In this document: positions 8,726 through 16,814 of the stretch, in pieces
Layout: each line of letters begins with the position of its first letter
Numbering within the stretch: the stretch's first letter is position 1
Program-made: the position numbers and the translations under genes
Notes under the pieces: model-generated
Seen by the model: only the letters and a program-made list of their open reading frames with translations
Databases searched by the model: none
What the model was told of the DNA's origin: nothing
Origin: Pseudomonadota bacterium
Lineage (GTDB): Bacteria; Myxococcota_A; UBA796; GCA-2862545
Reading direction: 5' to 3'
Assembly (NCBI GenBank): GCA_023954855.1
Contig: JAGSGY010000002.1
Coordinates: forward strand, 62,001 to 126,000
DNA length: 64,000 nucleotides

Positions 8726-9492
8726 GGCTTCACCGCCCGCCAGATGCGCTCGAGCTCGTCGGGGTCTGTGTCGTGCACGGTGGTGCCTCGCTCGGCGAGT
8801 ACGGCCTCGAGGCGTCGAAAGCGTGCTTCAAAACGCGTGGTTCCGATACGCAGACTCTCTTCGGCTCCCACCGACACGAATCGACCGAGGTTCACGAGTG
8901 AGAACAGCACATCGCCGAGCTCTTCGGTGATCGCCTCGTCGTCTTGGCTATCGAGGGCTCGGTCGAGCTCTCCGACCTCTTCGTGCACCTTTGCGCGCAC
9001 ACCTTCGAGATCGGGCCAATCGAACCCAACGCCCGCGGCCTTCTCGCTGACGCGGTGCGCGCGGAGCAGCGAGGGGAGGGCTTGGGGAACGCCATCCAGC
9101 GCGGAGCTGTCTTTGGTCCGCTCGCGCGCTTTGCGCGCTTCCCAGGCCGAGATGCCGCCCTCGTCCTCGCCAGCCACGTAGTTGGGGTCGAAGACGTGGG
9201 GGTGTCGGGACACCATCTTCTCGCTCACCCGTGCGGCCACGTCTTCAATGGTGAACGCGCCGCGCTCGGCAGCCATCTGCGCCAGCATCACGATGTGAAA
9301 CAGCGAATCGCCAAGCTCTTTTTCGAGTTCCTTGTCGTCCCCGGAGTCGATGGCGTCGAGGACCTCATAGGTCTCCTCGAGCACGTACGGACGCATGGAC
9401 TGAGGCGTCTGCTCCTGATCCCACGGACACCCGCCCTCGCCCCTAAGGCGAGCGACGATCGCAACCAGCTCGTCGAAGCGTTTCACGGCCAC
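8719..9492 (-). CDS. mazG: Nucleoside triphosphate pyrophosphohydrolase MazG
   Basis: A 257-residue enzyme close in length to E. coli MazG (263). MazG hydrolyses nucleoside triphosphates to monophosphates and pyrophosphate, and can clear aberrant or excess nucleotides in the cytoplasm. The conserved N-terminal RLRGEGGCPWDQEQT segment is present near residue 15. Both metal-binding helix pairs of the duplicated fold can be read: YVLEETYEVLDAI with LEKELGDSLFHIVML in the first half, and VHEEVGELDRAL with ITEELGDVLFSLVNL in the second. It is the first gene of the mazG-fxsA-TPR unit and is transcribed away from the kinase gene at 9567, with about 74 bases between them. Confidence 0.93.
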   Translation of the reverse strand: MAVKRFDELVAIVARLRGEGGCPWDQEQTPQSMRPYVLEETYEVLDAIDSGDDKELEKELGDSLFHIVMLAQMAAERGAFTIEDVAARVSEKMVSRHPHVFDPNYVAGEDEGGISAWEARKARERTKDSSALDGVPQALPSLLRAHRVSEKAAGVGFDWPDLEGVRAKVHEEVGELDRALDSQDDEAITEELGDVLFSLVNLGRFVSVGAEESLRIGTTRFEARFRRLEAVLAERGTTVHDTDPDELERIWRAVKPC

Positions 9493-9566
9493 AGCCCTTT
9501 TTCCCTCGGGATTCTCGGCGAGTCGCCCGCGGGGGTTAGGATGGCCCTCCCGGAGCGAGAGGACGG

Positions 9567-11036
9567 TTGGCGAGGCAAGCCCCGCAGCAATTTGGCGAGT
9601 ATCACCTGCTCGAGAAGATCGCGACCGGCGGTATGGCCGAGGTCTGGCGCGCCCGTGCGTACGGAATGGCCGGTTTCGAGAAGATCCTCGTCATCAAGCG
9701 CGTACTCGAGAGCCTGGCTCGCGATGACGAGTTCATTCGTCTGTTCATCGACGAAGCCCGCATCGCCGTACAGCTCCTGCACGTAAACATCGTTCAGGTG
9801 TTCGACCTCGGTCAGGTCGAAGGCTCCTACTACATGGCGATGGAGTACGTGCACGGGCTCGACGTCTCGCGTCTGGTCGCCCGCGGCAAGAATGCCGGCC
9901 AGTTCCCGCTGCCCATCGCGCTGTTTGTAGTCGGGGAGGTGCTGAAGGCACTTCAGTTCGCTCATGAGCGCACCGACGAAGAAGGCACGCCGTTACGGAT
10001 CGTGCACTGCGACATGAGTCCGCAGAACATCCTGGTCTCGTACGCTGGCGAAGTGAAGATCACGGACTTTGGCATCTCGAGGGCTGCGTTCCAGGCAGGC
10101 GGGAACGAAGTGATTCGGGGCAAGTACGCCTACATGAGTCCCGAACAGGTCGACGGCAAGGAGCTCGACGGTCGCAGCGACATCTTTTCGACCGGAATCG
10201 TCCTCTACGAGCTGCTGACCGGCCGTCGTCTCTTCAAGTCAAAGACCAAGGACGAGACGCTCGCTCGCGTTCGCCGGGCCGAGGTGCCGTCCCCGCGCGC
10301 CTACCGTCCCGAGATCAGCGAAGACCTCGAGGCCATCCTGCTCAAGAGCCTCGCGCGGCGGCGTGGCGACCGGTTCCAGAGCGCTGGAGAGATGCTCGAA
10401 GCCATTGGCAGCCTGATGGTCCGCGAGGGGCATCGTGCAACGAACAACGACCTCGCGATCTACGTCAAGGACGTCATTGAGTCTGCGGGTCGTGCGCGTG
10501 CAGACAAGCGCCTCACCGACGCCGATGCGGTTCCCTCAGCGGTGGCCGTTCTCTCTGCCGAGGCCAATCCGCCTCCGCGCTCGCTCGCCGCACCCCGGGC
10601 TTCCCTGGCCGTGCTCACCCAAGAGTGGGCGGGCATTGTGACCGAGGCCGGCGGCGAGATCTGGGAGCAGGAAGACGGCTCGATGCTGGTCGTATGGATC
10701 GCGGAACGCGGAATGGCCGAGCCTCTGCAGCAGGCGATCGGAGCCGCACGGGCGCTGGCCAAGTCCGCACAGCGAAGTGGCTATCGAGCGAGTGCAGGCG
10801 TCGCCCCTGGCGTGGCGCGTCTCGTTCGCGACACCGGTCGTCCTCCGTCGGGATGGGACCTGTCGGGGCCCTTCTACCTGGCCCGTTGGCTGATGAACCT
10901 CTCGGCGCATCGCGGGCGCATCCTCCTCACCGAGGTCGGGTCTCGCCATGTCCAGGACGTGAAGACCGACCTGCTTGGGCGCATCTCGATCCAGGGCAAC
11001 CGCTTCATCAACCTGCACGAGATCAGCGGTCGCTGA
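9567..11036 (+). CDS. Ser/Thr protein kinase with degenerate cyclase-like C-terminal domain
   Basis: A 489-residue cytoplasmic Hanks-type kinase with no membrane segment. The glycine loop is IATGGMAEVW (residues 18-27), the ATP lysine is Lys44 (ILVIK) and the DFG motif is Asp167-Gly169. The catalytic loop reads HCDMSPQN (147-154) instead of HRDLKPQN: the catalytic Asp149 is kept, but the Arg of the RD motif is Cys, as in non-RD kinases. Residues about 345-485 resemble a class III adenylyl/guanylyl cyclase fold (GGEIWEQEDGSMLVVW, GPFYLARWLMNLSAHRGRIL) but lack clear metal-binding aspartates, so it is probably a ligand-binding or regulatory domain. The start is TTG at 9567, with GAGAGGAC just upstream; no ATG fits the kinase N-terminus. 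Confidence 0.85.
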   Translation: MARQAPQQFGEYHLLEKIATGGMAEVWRARAYGMAGFEKILVIKRVLESLARDDEFIRLFIDEARIAVQLLHVNIVQVFDLGQVEGSYYMAMEYVHGLDVSRLVARGKNAGQFPLPIALFVVGEVLKALQFAHERTDEEGTPLRIVHCDMSPQNILVSYAGEVKITDFGISRAAFQAGGNEVIRGKYAYMSPEQVDGKELDGRSDIFSTGIVLYELLTGRRLFKSKTKDETLARVRRAEVPSPRAYRPEISEDLEAILLKSLARRRGDRFQSAGEMLEAIGSLMVREGHRATNNDLAIYVKDVIESAGRARADKRLTDADAVPSAVAVLSAEANPPPRSLAAPRASLAVLTQEWAGIVTEAGGEIWEQEDGSMLVVWIAERGMAEPLQQAIGAARALAKSAQRSGYRASAGVAPGVARLVRDTGRPPSGWDLSGPFYLARWLMNLSAHRGRILLTEVGSRHVQDVKTDLLGRISIQGNRFINLHEISGR

Positions 11037-11037
11037 G

Positions 11038-11679
11038 ATGTGGTTGGTTCGCCCGTACCCGGTCGATGCGCTCACTGCGGCGAAGCAGGCCATTCACAGC
11101 GCGGCGGAGGGTGAGCTCGACGGCCTTCAAGCGCTCTACCGTCAAGCGCGAGCGGCGCTCGATGCCGTGGACCCCGATGAACTGGGCTTTCACGACCAAG
11201 ATCATGCCAAGGCGCCTTTCTCGGACAAGGCCGCGGCACGCGCTGCCGATCGGGTGGCCGCAGACTGGGAGGGTATCGTTGCCGTAGGGGCACGCATCGA
11301 AGATGTGTTCCGGTTTCGAGGCTTCGCATGGACGGCCGCCGCAGAGCGGTATGAACTCGGCGGGTCCTTCGCGGACTTCGTCGAGGGCGAGGGCTTTCGC
11401 GGGGTGAGCGACGAGGACGCGGCGCTGTTCGTGGCGCTTCCTGCGCTCGTCGGCTTGGGTCCTGAACTGGCCGAGGAAGTGGGCGGAGCCTGTCCCTTCG
11501 AGGGGCTGCGGGTCGCCGAGATCTTGGGCCTGCCCGGCGACGTCGATGGCGTGGACCCCCTCGATGGCATCGCGGTGGGGGCCGAAGCCTTGCGGGCCGT
11601 GTTTCCCGCGCTGACGGGCGGGTGGAAGTCCGTTGCGAGCCGAGCGACACAGCTGGGTCTGCTCATCCGGAAGGCGTGA
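11038..11679 (+). CDS. Hypothetical soluble protein
   Basis: A 213-residue protein that starts with MWLVRPYPVDALTAA two bases after the kinase stop, which favours this ATG over an upstream in-frame start lying inside the kinase gene. It is helical and acidic with no signal peptide, membrane segment or catalytic motif that I recognise. The segment RIEDVFRFRGFAWTAAAERYELG near residue 85 and the Gly/Val/Asp-rich region near 160-180 are its most distinctive parts. It is sandwiched between the kinase and a DUF2058-like gene (2-base gap), so it is probably co-transcribed with both and may be a kinase substrate or partner; this is inference from position only. Confidence 0.6.
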   Translation: MWLVRPYPVDALTAAKQAIHSAAEGELDGLQALYRQARAALDAVDPDELGFHDQDHAKAPFSDKAAARAADRVAADWEGIVAVGARIEDVFRFRGFAWTAAAERYELGGSFADFVEGEGFRGVSDEDAALFVALPALVGLGPELAEEVGGACPFEGLRVAEILGLPGDVDGVDPLDGIAVGAEALRAVFPALTGGWKSVASRATQLGLLIRKA

Positions 11680-11681
11680 CG

Positions 11682-12257
11682 ATGTCGCTGCGCGATCAGC
11701 TGCTCGCCAAGGGTCTGGCCACGAAGAAGGACGCACGTCGCACCGCGAATCAGGCGCGCCTCGAGAAGAAGAAGCGAAAGGGCGACCAGAAGAAGCGCCG
11801 AGAGCAGGCCCGCGTCGAAGCCGAGCGCGCAGCTGCGCTGGAGGCTCAGCGTGTGGCGGATCGGCGTGAAGCGGAGTTGCGCACGCGTGAGGCACTGGAG
11901 ACACTCGAAGCCGCGCACCGGATCCACATGCTGGTCGAAGACAATCGCGTAGGCCGGCGCGGTCGGGTGCCGTTTCATCATCGCGGCCTGGACGGTCTCT
12001 CCGTGCCACGGCTCTGGGTGGACGAAGCCACGGCACGGCGTCTGATGGGCGGGCATCTGGCCATTGCCGGTTACGTCAAACACGACGGAACGGCGCGCTA
12101 TGCGACGGTCTCGGCTCAAGGTGCTGCGATGCTTGAGGAGCAGGCTCCCAAAGCCGTTCTCTTCTGGAACAAAGCGGCAGTGGACTCGAGTGACCCGACG
12201 CTGGCTGCGGGGATGGGTGTGTCCGAGCCAAGCCTCGACGCGCGGCGGCTCCGCTAG
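11682..12257 (+). CDS. DUF2058 (YaiL-like) protein
   Basis: A 191-residue protein that matches the DUF2058/YaiL pattern: an N-terminal MSLRDQLLAKGLATKKDAR segment, a highly charged Lys/Arg/Glu coiled-coil region (about residues 18-70), and a compact C-terminal domain with YVKHDGTARYATVSAQGAAML near residue 125. YaiL-type proteins are described as nucleic-acid-associated, but their role is not settled. The ATG at 11682 follows the previous stop by two bases. The end overlaps the convergent propeller gene: the palindrome CTAG at 12254-12257 supplies the TAG stop of both genes. Confidence 0.75.
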   Translation: MSLRDQLLAKGLATKKDARRTANQARLEKKKRKGDQKKRREQARVEAERAAALEAQRVADRREAELRTREALETLEAAHRIHMLVEDNRVGRRGRVPFHHRGLDGLSVPRLWVDEATARRLMGGHLAIAGYVKHDGTARYATVSAQGAAMLEEQAPKAVLFWNKAAVDSSDPTLAAGMGVSEPSLDARRLR

Positions 12258-13294
12258 TCGAGCGCGACCACGTAGAGCTTCTTGAACTCCCTACGAGCAT
12301 CGCCCTCGCGTCCTTGCGCGACGTAGGCCAGCTGCACGCGGCCGTCGCGAATGCCGAGGTCGAGGTCGCCGTGCCCGACGGTGGGAAGGTCGAGCATGCG
12401 CGCGGTCTCGGGAGCAGTCACCGGAGCCACGGCAATGGGGTCGAAGGCCTCGTCGATGTCTTGGACGAACACGAGCTCATCGGCGGGAGTCCAGCTGGGT
12501 CCGCTGCTGTCGGGTACCACCTTCTCTGCGATGCGGAAGGGCTTGGAACCGGGCTCGACCGCCATCAGGTCAAAACCAGAGTCCTCTCGCGACTGGTAGT
12601 AGGCAATCCAGCGCCCGGTGGGCGAGAACTGCGGCCGTGTCTGCGAGCCTCGTGCGTCGGTGACCTGAAGTGGTTCGTCGCCGAGTGCGGGGGACCAGAA
12701 CACGTGGTCGCCGGTCTCTCCGTGGGCCACCCACGCGAGGCCCATGCCTTGGGGGTGCCAGGTGGCGTACACTTCAGAGGTGACCGTTGTCTTGGAGAGA
12801 CGCCTTGCCGGGGCGGTGAGGTCCGCGACCGAGAGCAGGTAGAGGTCGCCTTCGCCGGATCGGGCCGAGGTGAACAGCAGGCTCGTCCCGTCGGGCGAGA
12901 AGCTCGCGCCGCCATCCGCGCCAGGTGCAGCTGAAATCGCGGTTCCACCCTCGAGGTACAGGTCGTAATCCCGCGTCGAGCCGGTGGATGCGAAGACGTA
13001 GCGGCTGCCGTCGGGGGCCCAGGCCAGCTCGTGGGTCGCAGCTGTCGGGGCCTGCGTCGCGAATCCTGCACTCAGACTCGTGGACGAGGCCGCGCGTGGG
13101 GTGACCGGAGTGAACTGCTTGGACACTGGGTCGCCGACCCACAGCTCCACCTGGCCGCGGTCTTGGAGGTTGGCCTCATAGGCGAGCCTCGTGCCTGAAG
13201 GGGACCAGCAAGGGCGCTGAACGTGGCCGCCATCGCGTTCAGCGACTTGAACGGGCTCGGCGGAGAGGGCGGTGAGGGCTAGCAGGACGAGAAT
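12254..13294 (-). CDS. TolB-like beta-propeller protein, exported
   Basis: A protein of about 346 residues with a hydrophobic signal peptide (VILVLLALTALSA) followed by WD40-like (PD40) propeller repeats of the TolB type. Repeat signatures include RPCWSPSGTRLAYEA, HELAWAPDGSRYVFAS, GASFSPDGTSLLFTSAR, TWHPQGMGLAWVA and RPQFSPTGRWIAYYQS. It is likely periplasmic and may bind a partner on the envelope. The start is unclear: no ATG, GTG or TTG lies just before the signal peptide in this frame. ATT at 13294-13292 is a possible rare start just after the stop of the upstream gene; longer versions would place an Arg-rich, non-signal tail inside that gene. It is the last gene of the long minus-strand run. 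Confidence 0.75.
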   Translation of the reverse strand: MLVLLALTALSAEPVQVAERDGGHVQRPCWSPSGTRLAYEANLQDRGQVELWVGDPVSKQFTPVTPRAASSTSLSAGFATQAPTAATHELAWAPDGSRYVFASTGSTRDYDLYLEGGTAISAAPGADGGASFSPDGTSLLFTSARSGEGDLYLLSVADLTAPARRLSKTTVTSEVYATWHPQGMGLAWVAHGETGDHVFWSPALGDEPLQVTDARGSQTRPQFSPTGRWIAYYQSREDSGFDLMAVEPGSKPFRIAEKVVPDSSGPSWTPADELVFVQDIDEAFDPIAVAPVTAPETARMLDLPTVGHGDLDLGIRDGRVQLAYVAQGREGDARREFKKLYVVALD

Positions 13295-13296
13295 GA

Positions 13297-14469
13297 CTAC
13301 AGCCCGTGGGAGAGGGTGAGCGAGATGGCCAGACCCGCTCCGATGGAGGAACGAGCGTCCGACGAAAGGGTGTATGCGACTTGGCTGCCTGTCACCAGCT
13401 TCGCGGTGCCTTGGGCGGGGAGCTGGCCGAGAGCGAGTTCTCCCGATGCCCGGACCCCTGGGGACCACCGGTTGTTCCGCATCGCGTCTCCAAACTCGAA
13501 GCCGAGCTCGACGAATGGGGAGTGTACCCAAGCGTTTGTGTACACCCAGAGGTCTGCGGAGTCGCTGTCGGCGCATTGCCAAGACGGTGAGTCGCAGGCG
13601 ATCTCGACGCCGGGCACCACCGACAGGCGGTAGCCGACGGCTGGCGTCCAGACCCCTGCGGTCGTCACCACGGGCATGCCGATTCGGAGCCCGGCCCCGA
13701 TGGCTCCGACGCCATAGACCGGCGCTACATCCCGCCGGGCGTGGGGCTGTGGTGCCCAGCGGATCGATGCCCCAAGGGCGATGGGTCCGGCCAATCGTCG
13801 AACGCCAACCTCCAGCTGGGGGCCTGCGGGACCGTGTGCGTCCGACAGGCCGAGCCAGCTCTGCACCCCAATGGCTCCGTCCATGCGGAACAGCTGGCTT
13901 GCGGTCCTTCCGGCGATGAGCTGGTCGGCGGCAAGCGTGACCGGGTGCACTTCGTGCGGCGCGATCCGCACGGTCTTGCCGTTGACGGTGTACTCGCCCA
14001 CGGGAAGCTCTAGGTCGACGGGCAGCCGTGTGGCGTTCGCTGCCGACTCGGTCACCAGACGCTCGAAGTAGGCGGCAACGGCGGGATCGACGAGTGCCTG
14101 CTCCCGGGAGAGCCGCAGGCTGCTCTGCAATCCTCCGGGATTCGAGTCGACGCGGAGGGTGCCGAAGTGATCTCGCAGAAACGAGGCCAGGGCGGCGGCG
14201 CTATGGAGTTGCTCTTCACTTCGGGCGTAGCTGTGCGCCTTCTCGGCGGCCGTCTCGGCTCCGGCCAGGTCTCCGAGCTCGAGGCGAACTTGGGCGAGCA
14301 GCCACCAGACCTCTGGATCGATGCGTCCGTCGTCGGTCTTGATCGCGCTCTCGAGCTCATCGAGAGCGTCCTCTGCCCAGCCGCGCTTCACGAAGAAGCG
14401 CGCTTGGTCGAGATGACTCCGAAAGTCAGGGGACTGCGCGAAGGCGGCGGCCAGGAACAGCGTAATCAT
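13297..14469 (-). CDS. TPR and outer-membrane-type protein
   Basis: A 390-residue exported protein. The N-terminus is a short signal (MITLFLAAAFAQ). Residues about 16-100 form TPR-like helices (ARFFVKRGWAEDALDELESA, AQVRLELGDLAGAETAAEKA). A small beta domain follows near residues 145-180 (LPVGEYTVNGKTVRIAPHEV), like the PEGA-type domains used to bind cell-envelope structures. The last 200 residues alternate hydrophobic strands (LEVGVRRLAGPIALGASIRW, VGYRLSVVPGVEIAC, GAGLAISLTLSHGL), consistent with an outer-membrane barrel. It overlaps the upstream ABC ATPase gene by 4 bases, so it is expected to be made together with the peptide importer and may be its outer-membrane companion; that is inference. 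Confidence 0.6.
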   Translation of the reverse strand: MITLFLAAAFAQSPDFRSHLDQARFFVKRGWAEDALDELESAIKTDDGRIDPEVWWLLAQVRLELGDLAGAETAAEKAHSYARSEEQLHSAAALASFLRDHFGTLRVDSNPGGLQSSLRLSREQALVDPAVAAYFERLVTESAANATRLPVDLELPVGEYTVNGKTVRIAPHEVHPVTLAADQLIAGRTASQLFRMDGAIGVQSWLGLSDAHGPAGPQLEVGVRRLAGPIALGASIRWAPQPHARRDVAPVYGVGAIGAGLRIGMPVVTTAGVWTPAVGYRLSVVPGVEIACDSPSWQCADSDSADLWVYTNAWVHSPFVELGFEFGDAMRNNRWSPGVRASGELALGQLPAQGTAKLVTGSQVAYTLSSDARSSIGAGLAISLTLSHGL

Positions 14470-15233
14470 GGGGCCTCCAGCCCGGCGTCGCGCACCAGCT
14501 TTCGGGTGGCTGCGTGGCGCTCAGGTGCCGTGAGCAGCTGGGCGTCACAGGATTCGACCACGGTGCCGCCATCCACGACCGCGACGCGGCTGCAGGCCCA
14601 GGCCACCAGCGGCAGGTCGTGAGAAACGAGGACGACCGCACAGTCGGGGCCGAGGCGATCGAGCAGTAGCTCCACGATCTCGGCCTTGAGCGAGGCGTCA
14701 AGGCCTGCGGTGGGCTCGTCGGCGACCACGAGGGACGGCTTTGCGAGCAACAGCCGGGCGATGCCAGCGCGACGCCGTTCTCCGCCGGAGAGTTGACCGG
14801 CGAGGGCGCCGCCACGTCCAGAGAGACCGACGGCGTCCAGCACCTCGTCGACGGCCTTGGAGCTCGACTCACCCGGGCGGTGCAAGCGCGCTGATTCATG
14901 CAGGAGTCGTGCGATGGGCATGGTCGGGTGCAGCATGGCCCGCGGGCTCTGGAACAAGATCTGGATGCGATGCCGGGCGGCAGTCCATTGACGGGGTGAC
15001 CAGTGCGTAGCCTCCTCGCCGAGGATGTGGACGGACCCTGAGTCCGGCTTGAGTAGCCCCATGCCGGCGCGGATCAGCGTCGTCTTTCCGGCTCCCGAGC
15101 TTCCTATCAGTCCAACCCGCTCACCAGGCGCCACATCGAGCGACGCCCCATTCAAGATGGGGTGCTCTTCTACGCGCCATGGCGGGCCGCTTCGGTAGCT
15201 CACGTGCAGGGCATCCAGCTTCCAGGCGCTCAT
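14466..15233 (-). CDS. Peptide-type ABC transporter ATPase (OppF/DppF-like)
   Basis: A 255-residue ABC ATPase that energises import through the two permeases upstream of it in the operon. The Walker A motif is GSSGAGKT (residues 44-51). The Q loop lies in the IQILFQSPRAMLHPTM segment, which is typical of the Opp/Dpp branch. The signature is QLSGGERRR and Walker B with the D loop is LVVADEPTAGLD; the switch histidine is in LVSHDLPLV. The length is shorter than typical DppF (about 320-330) because the C-terminal oligopeptide extension is missing. It overlaps the other ATPase gene by 4 bases upstream and the outer-membrane-type gene by 4 bases downstream. Confidence 0.88.
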   Translation of the reverse strand: MSAWKLDALHVSYRSGPPWRVEEHPILNGASLDVAPGERVGLIGSSGAGKTTLIRAGMGLLKPDSGSVHILGEEATHWSPRQWTAARHRIQILFQSPRAMLHPTMPIARLLHESARLHRPGESSSKAVDEVLDAVGLSGRGGALAGQLSGGERRRAGIARLLLAKPSLVVADEPTAGLDASLKAEIVELLLDRLGPDCAVVLVSHDLPLVAWACSRVAVVDGGTVVESCDAQLLTAPERHAATRKLVRDAGLEAP

Positions 15234-16024
15234 CCGAGCCGTCCTGCTGCGATGCGGCGTGTCGCCTCGATCAGGCGCCGTGCGGCTGAACTCTCGACCT
15301 CGCCTCCGGCGAGCTGATCCGGGGTGGTGGACTCGACAATCTGGCCCTCAGACATCACCAGTACGCGGTTGGCAATACCCGTGATGGCGCGCAAGTCGTG
15401 GGTGATCCACAAGACACCGACGCCTTCGTCCGCCACCCGACGCAGCTCATCGAGAAGGGGGCGTCGAATGGCCGGGTCCAGGCCAGTCGTCGGCTCGTCG
15501 GCAAGCAGGAAGTGACTGCCGCGCGCGAGGGCCTGGGCGATGGTGACGCGCTGTGCCATGCCTCCGGACAGCTCGTGGGGGTAGCGGTTTGCTACTGAGG
15601 GCTGAAGCCCCGCGAGGTTGAGCCAGTGGGTGGGGCCTTGGTCTCGTCCGGCGCGTCGGGCGGTCAGGGCCACCTGCCTTCCGACGGTGCGCAGGGGGTC
15701 GAGCGCACTCATCGCATCCTGTGGCAGGTACCCAATCACCGCGCCGCGCACCTTCGCGAAGGCCTTGCGTCGCGCGCGGGAGTCTCCGGTCATTTCCGGG
15801 CTGTGAATGGTGCCATCAATCATCACCTCAAGGGTTCCCCGGGTCACACCAGGCGCGATCTCGACCAAGCCGAGCATCGCTCGCGCGGTCAGGCTCTTTC
15901 CCGAGCCAGAAGGGCCGACCAACGCGCAGATCTCCCCGCGTGCGAGCTGCAGGTCTACGCCGGTCACCAGGGTCTGTGAGCCCGCTTCGATCTTTAGCGC
16001 GGAGAGCTGGAGGGAATCAGCCAT
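15230..16024 (-). CDS. Peptide-type ABC transporter ATPase (OppD/DppD-like)
   Basis: A 264-residue ABC ATPase, partner of the preceding subunit. Walker A is GPSGSGKS (residues 37-44), the Q loop lies in GYLPQDAMSALDPLRTVG, the signature is LSGGMAQR and Walker B is FLLADEPTTGLDP; the switch histidine is in WITHDLRAI. The ATG at 16024 is preferred over an in-frame TTG at 16039 because GGAGAGG lies six bases before it. The gene begins inside the end of the permease gene (8-base overlap). As with its partner, the C-terminal extension found in many DppD proteins is short. Confidence 0.9.
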   Translation of the reverse strand: MADSLQLSALKIEAGSQTLVTGVDLQLARGEICALVGPSGSGKSLTARAMLGLVEIAPGVTRGTLEVMIDGTIHSPEMTGDSRARRKAFAKVRGAVIGYLPQDAMSALDPLRTVGRQVALTARRAGRDQGPTHWLNLAGLQPSVANRYPHELSGGMAQRVTIAQALARGSHFLLADEPTTGLDPAIRRPLLDELRRVADEGVGVLWITHDLRAITGIANRVLVMSEGQIVESTTPDQLAGGEVESSAARRLIEATRRIAAGRLG

Positions 16025-16814
16025 GCTCGACCTCTCCAAGAGCCTCGGCCGCCCATCCGGTCGCGGCCAGGGTCAGCCACAGGGCGAGCCCCGGAGCCAG
16101 GAGGGCGGGGTCGAACACCGAGCGGCGACCCCACTCAAAGACGAGCATGTTTCCCCACGAGGGCGTCGGCTCCTGTACGCCGAAGCCACCGATGTAGGAG
16201 AGGGTGGTCTCGAGCACGAGGTAGAAGCCGAAGAGCGCGAGCAGGTGGCGCCCAATCAGACGTCCGCACGCCGCCCAGACGAGGTGAACCCAGAGGATGC
16301 GGGCACCGCTGAGGCCATGCGCTTGGCTGGCGAGAACGTACTCCTCCCCCCGGAGGCGCTCGATCCGCTCAAAGACAGCCTCGCCGAGCATCGGCACGTA
16401 GGACACGCCCGCCACGAGGGCCAGCGTGACCGACGAGTCCCCGTAGATGGACAGCACGAGGAGCACGAGCACGAAGCGGGGAATGGCGGCGAGCGAGGTG
16501 AATCCAAATCGGGTTGCCGAGCCGACGACTCCACCGCGGTAGGCCGTGACGGCCGCGAGCGGAACAGCGAGCACCAGGGCCACGGCACATGCGAGCAGGC
16601 CAGGGCCGGCAAAAGCGCCAGCCGCGAGCTGGAGTCTCGCGAACACATCTCGACCGAGGTGGTCTGTGCCGAGCCAGTGTGCGGGCGATGGGCCTTGTCC
16701 GGCGATGTCCGGAGAGACTTCGAGCGCGGCTTGCCAAGCACCGAGTGGTGACGTGAGGCCCACCGCGACGACAGCGACGAGAACAGCGATTCCAACGCGG
16801 GCGGTGTAGGTCAT
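16017..16814 (-). CDS. Peptide-type ABC transporter permease (DppC-like)
   Basis: A 265-residue inner-membrane permease with about five or six membrane helices. The family hallmark HWLGTDHLGRDVFARL is present near residue 48, and the EAA loop that contacts the ATPase lies at EYVLASQAHGLSGARILWVHLVW near residue 150. The C-terminal region (VLETTLSYIGGFGVQEPTPSWGNML) is also typical of DppC/OppC. Together with the DppB-like subunit it forms the transmembrane channel of the importer. The gene overlaps the DppB-like gene by 4 bases and the ATPase gene by 8. Confidence 0.9.
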   Translation of the reverse strand: MTYTARVGIAVLVAVVAVGLTSPLGAWQAALEVSPDIAGQGPSPAHWLGTDHLGRDVFARLQLAAGAFAGPGLLACAVALVLAVPLAAVTAYRGGVVGSATRFGFTSLAAIPRFVLVLLVLSIYGDSSVTLALVAGVSYVPMLGEAVFERIERLRGEEYVLASQAHGLSGARILWVHLVWAACGRLIGRHLLALFGFYLVLETTLSYIGGFGVQEPTPSWGNMLVFEWGRRSVFDPALLAPGLALWLTLAATGWAAEALGEVEHG

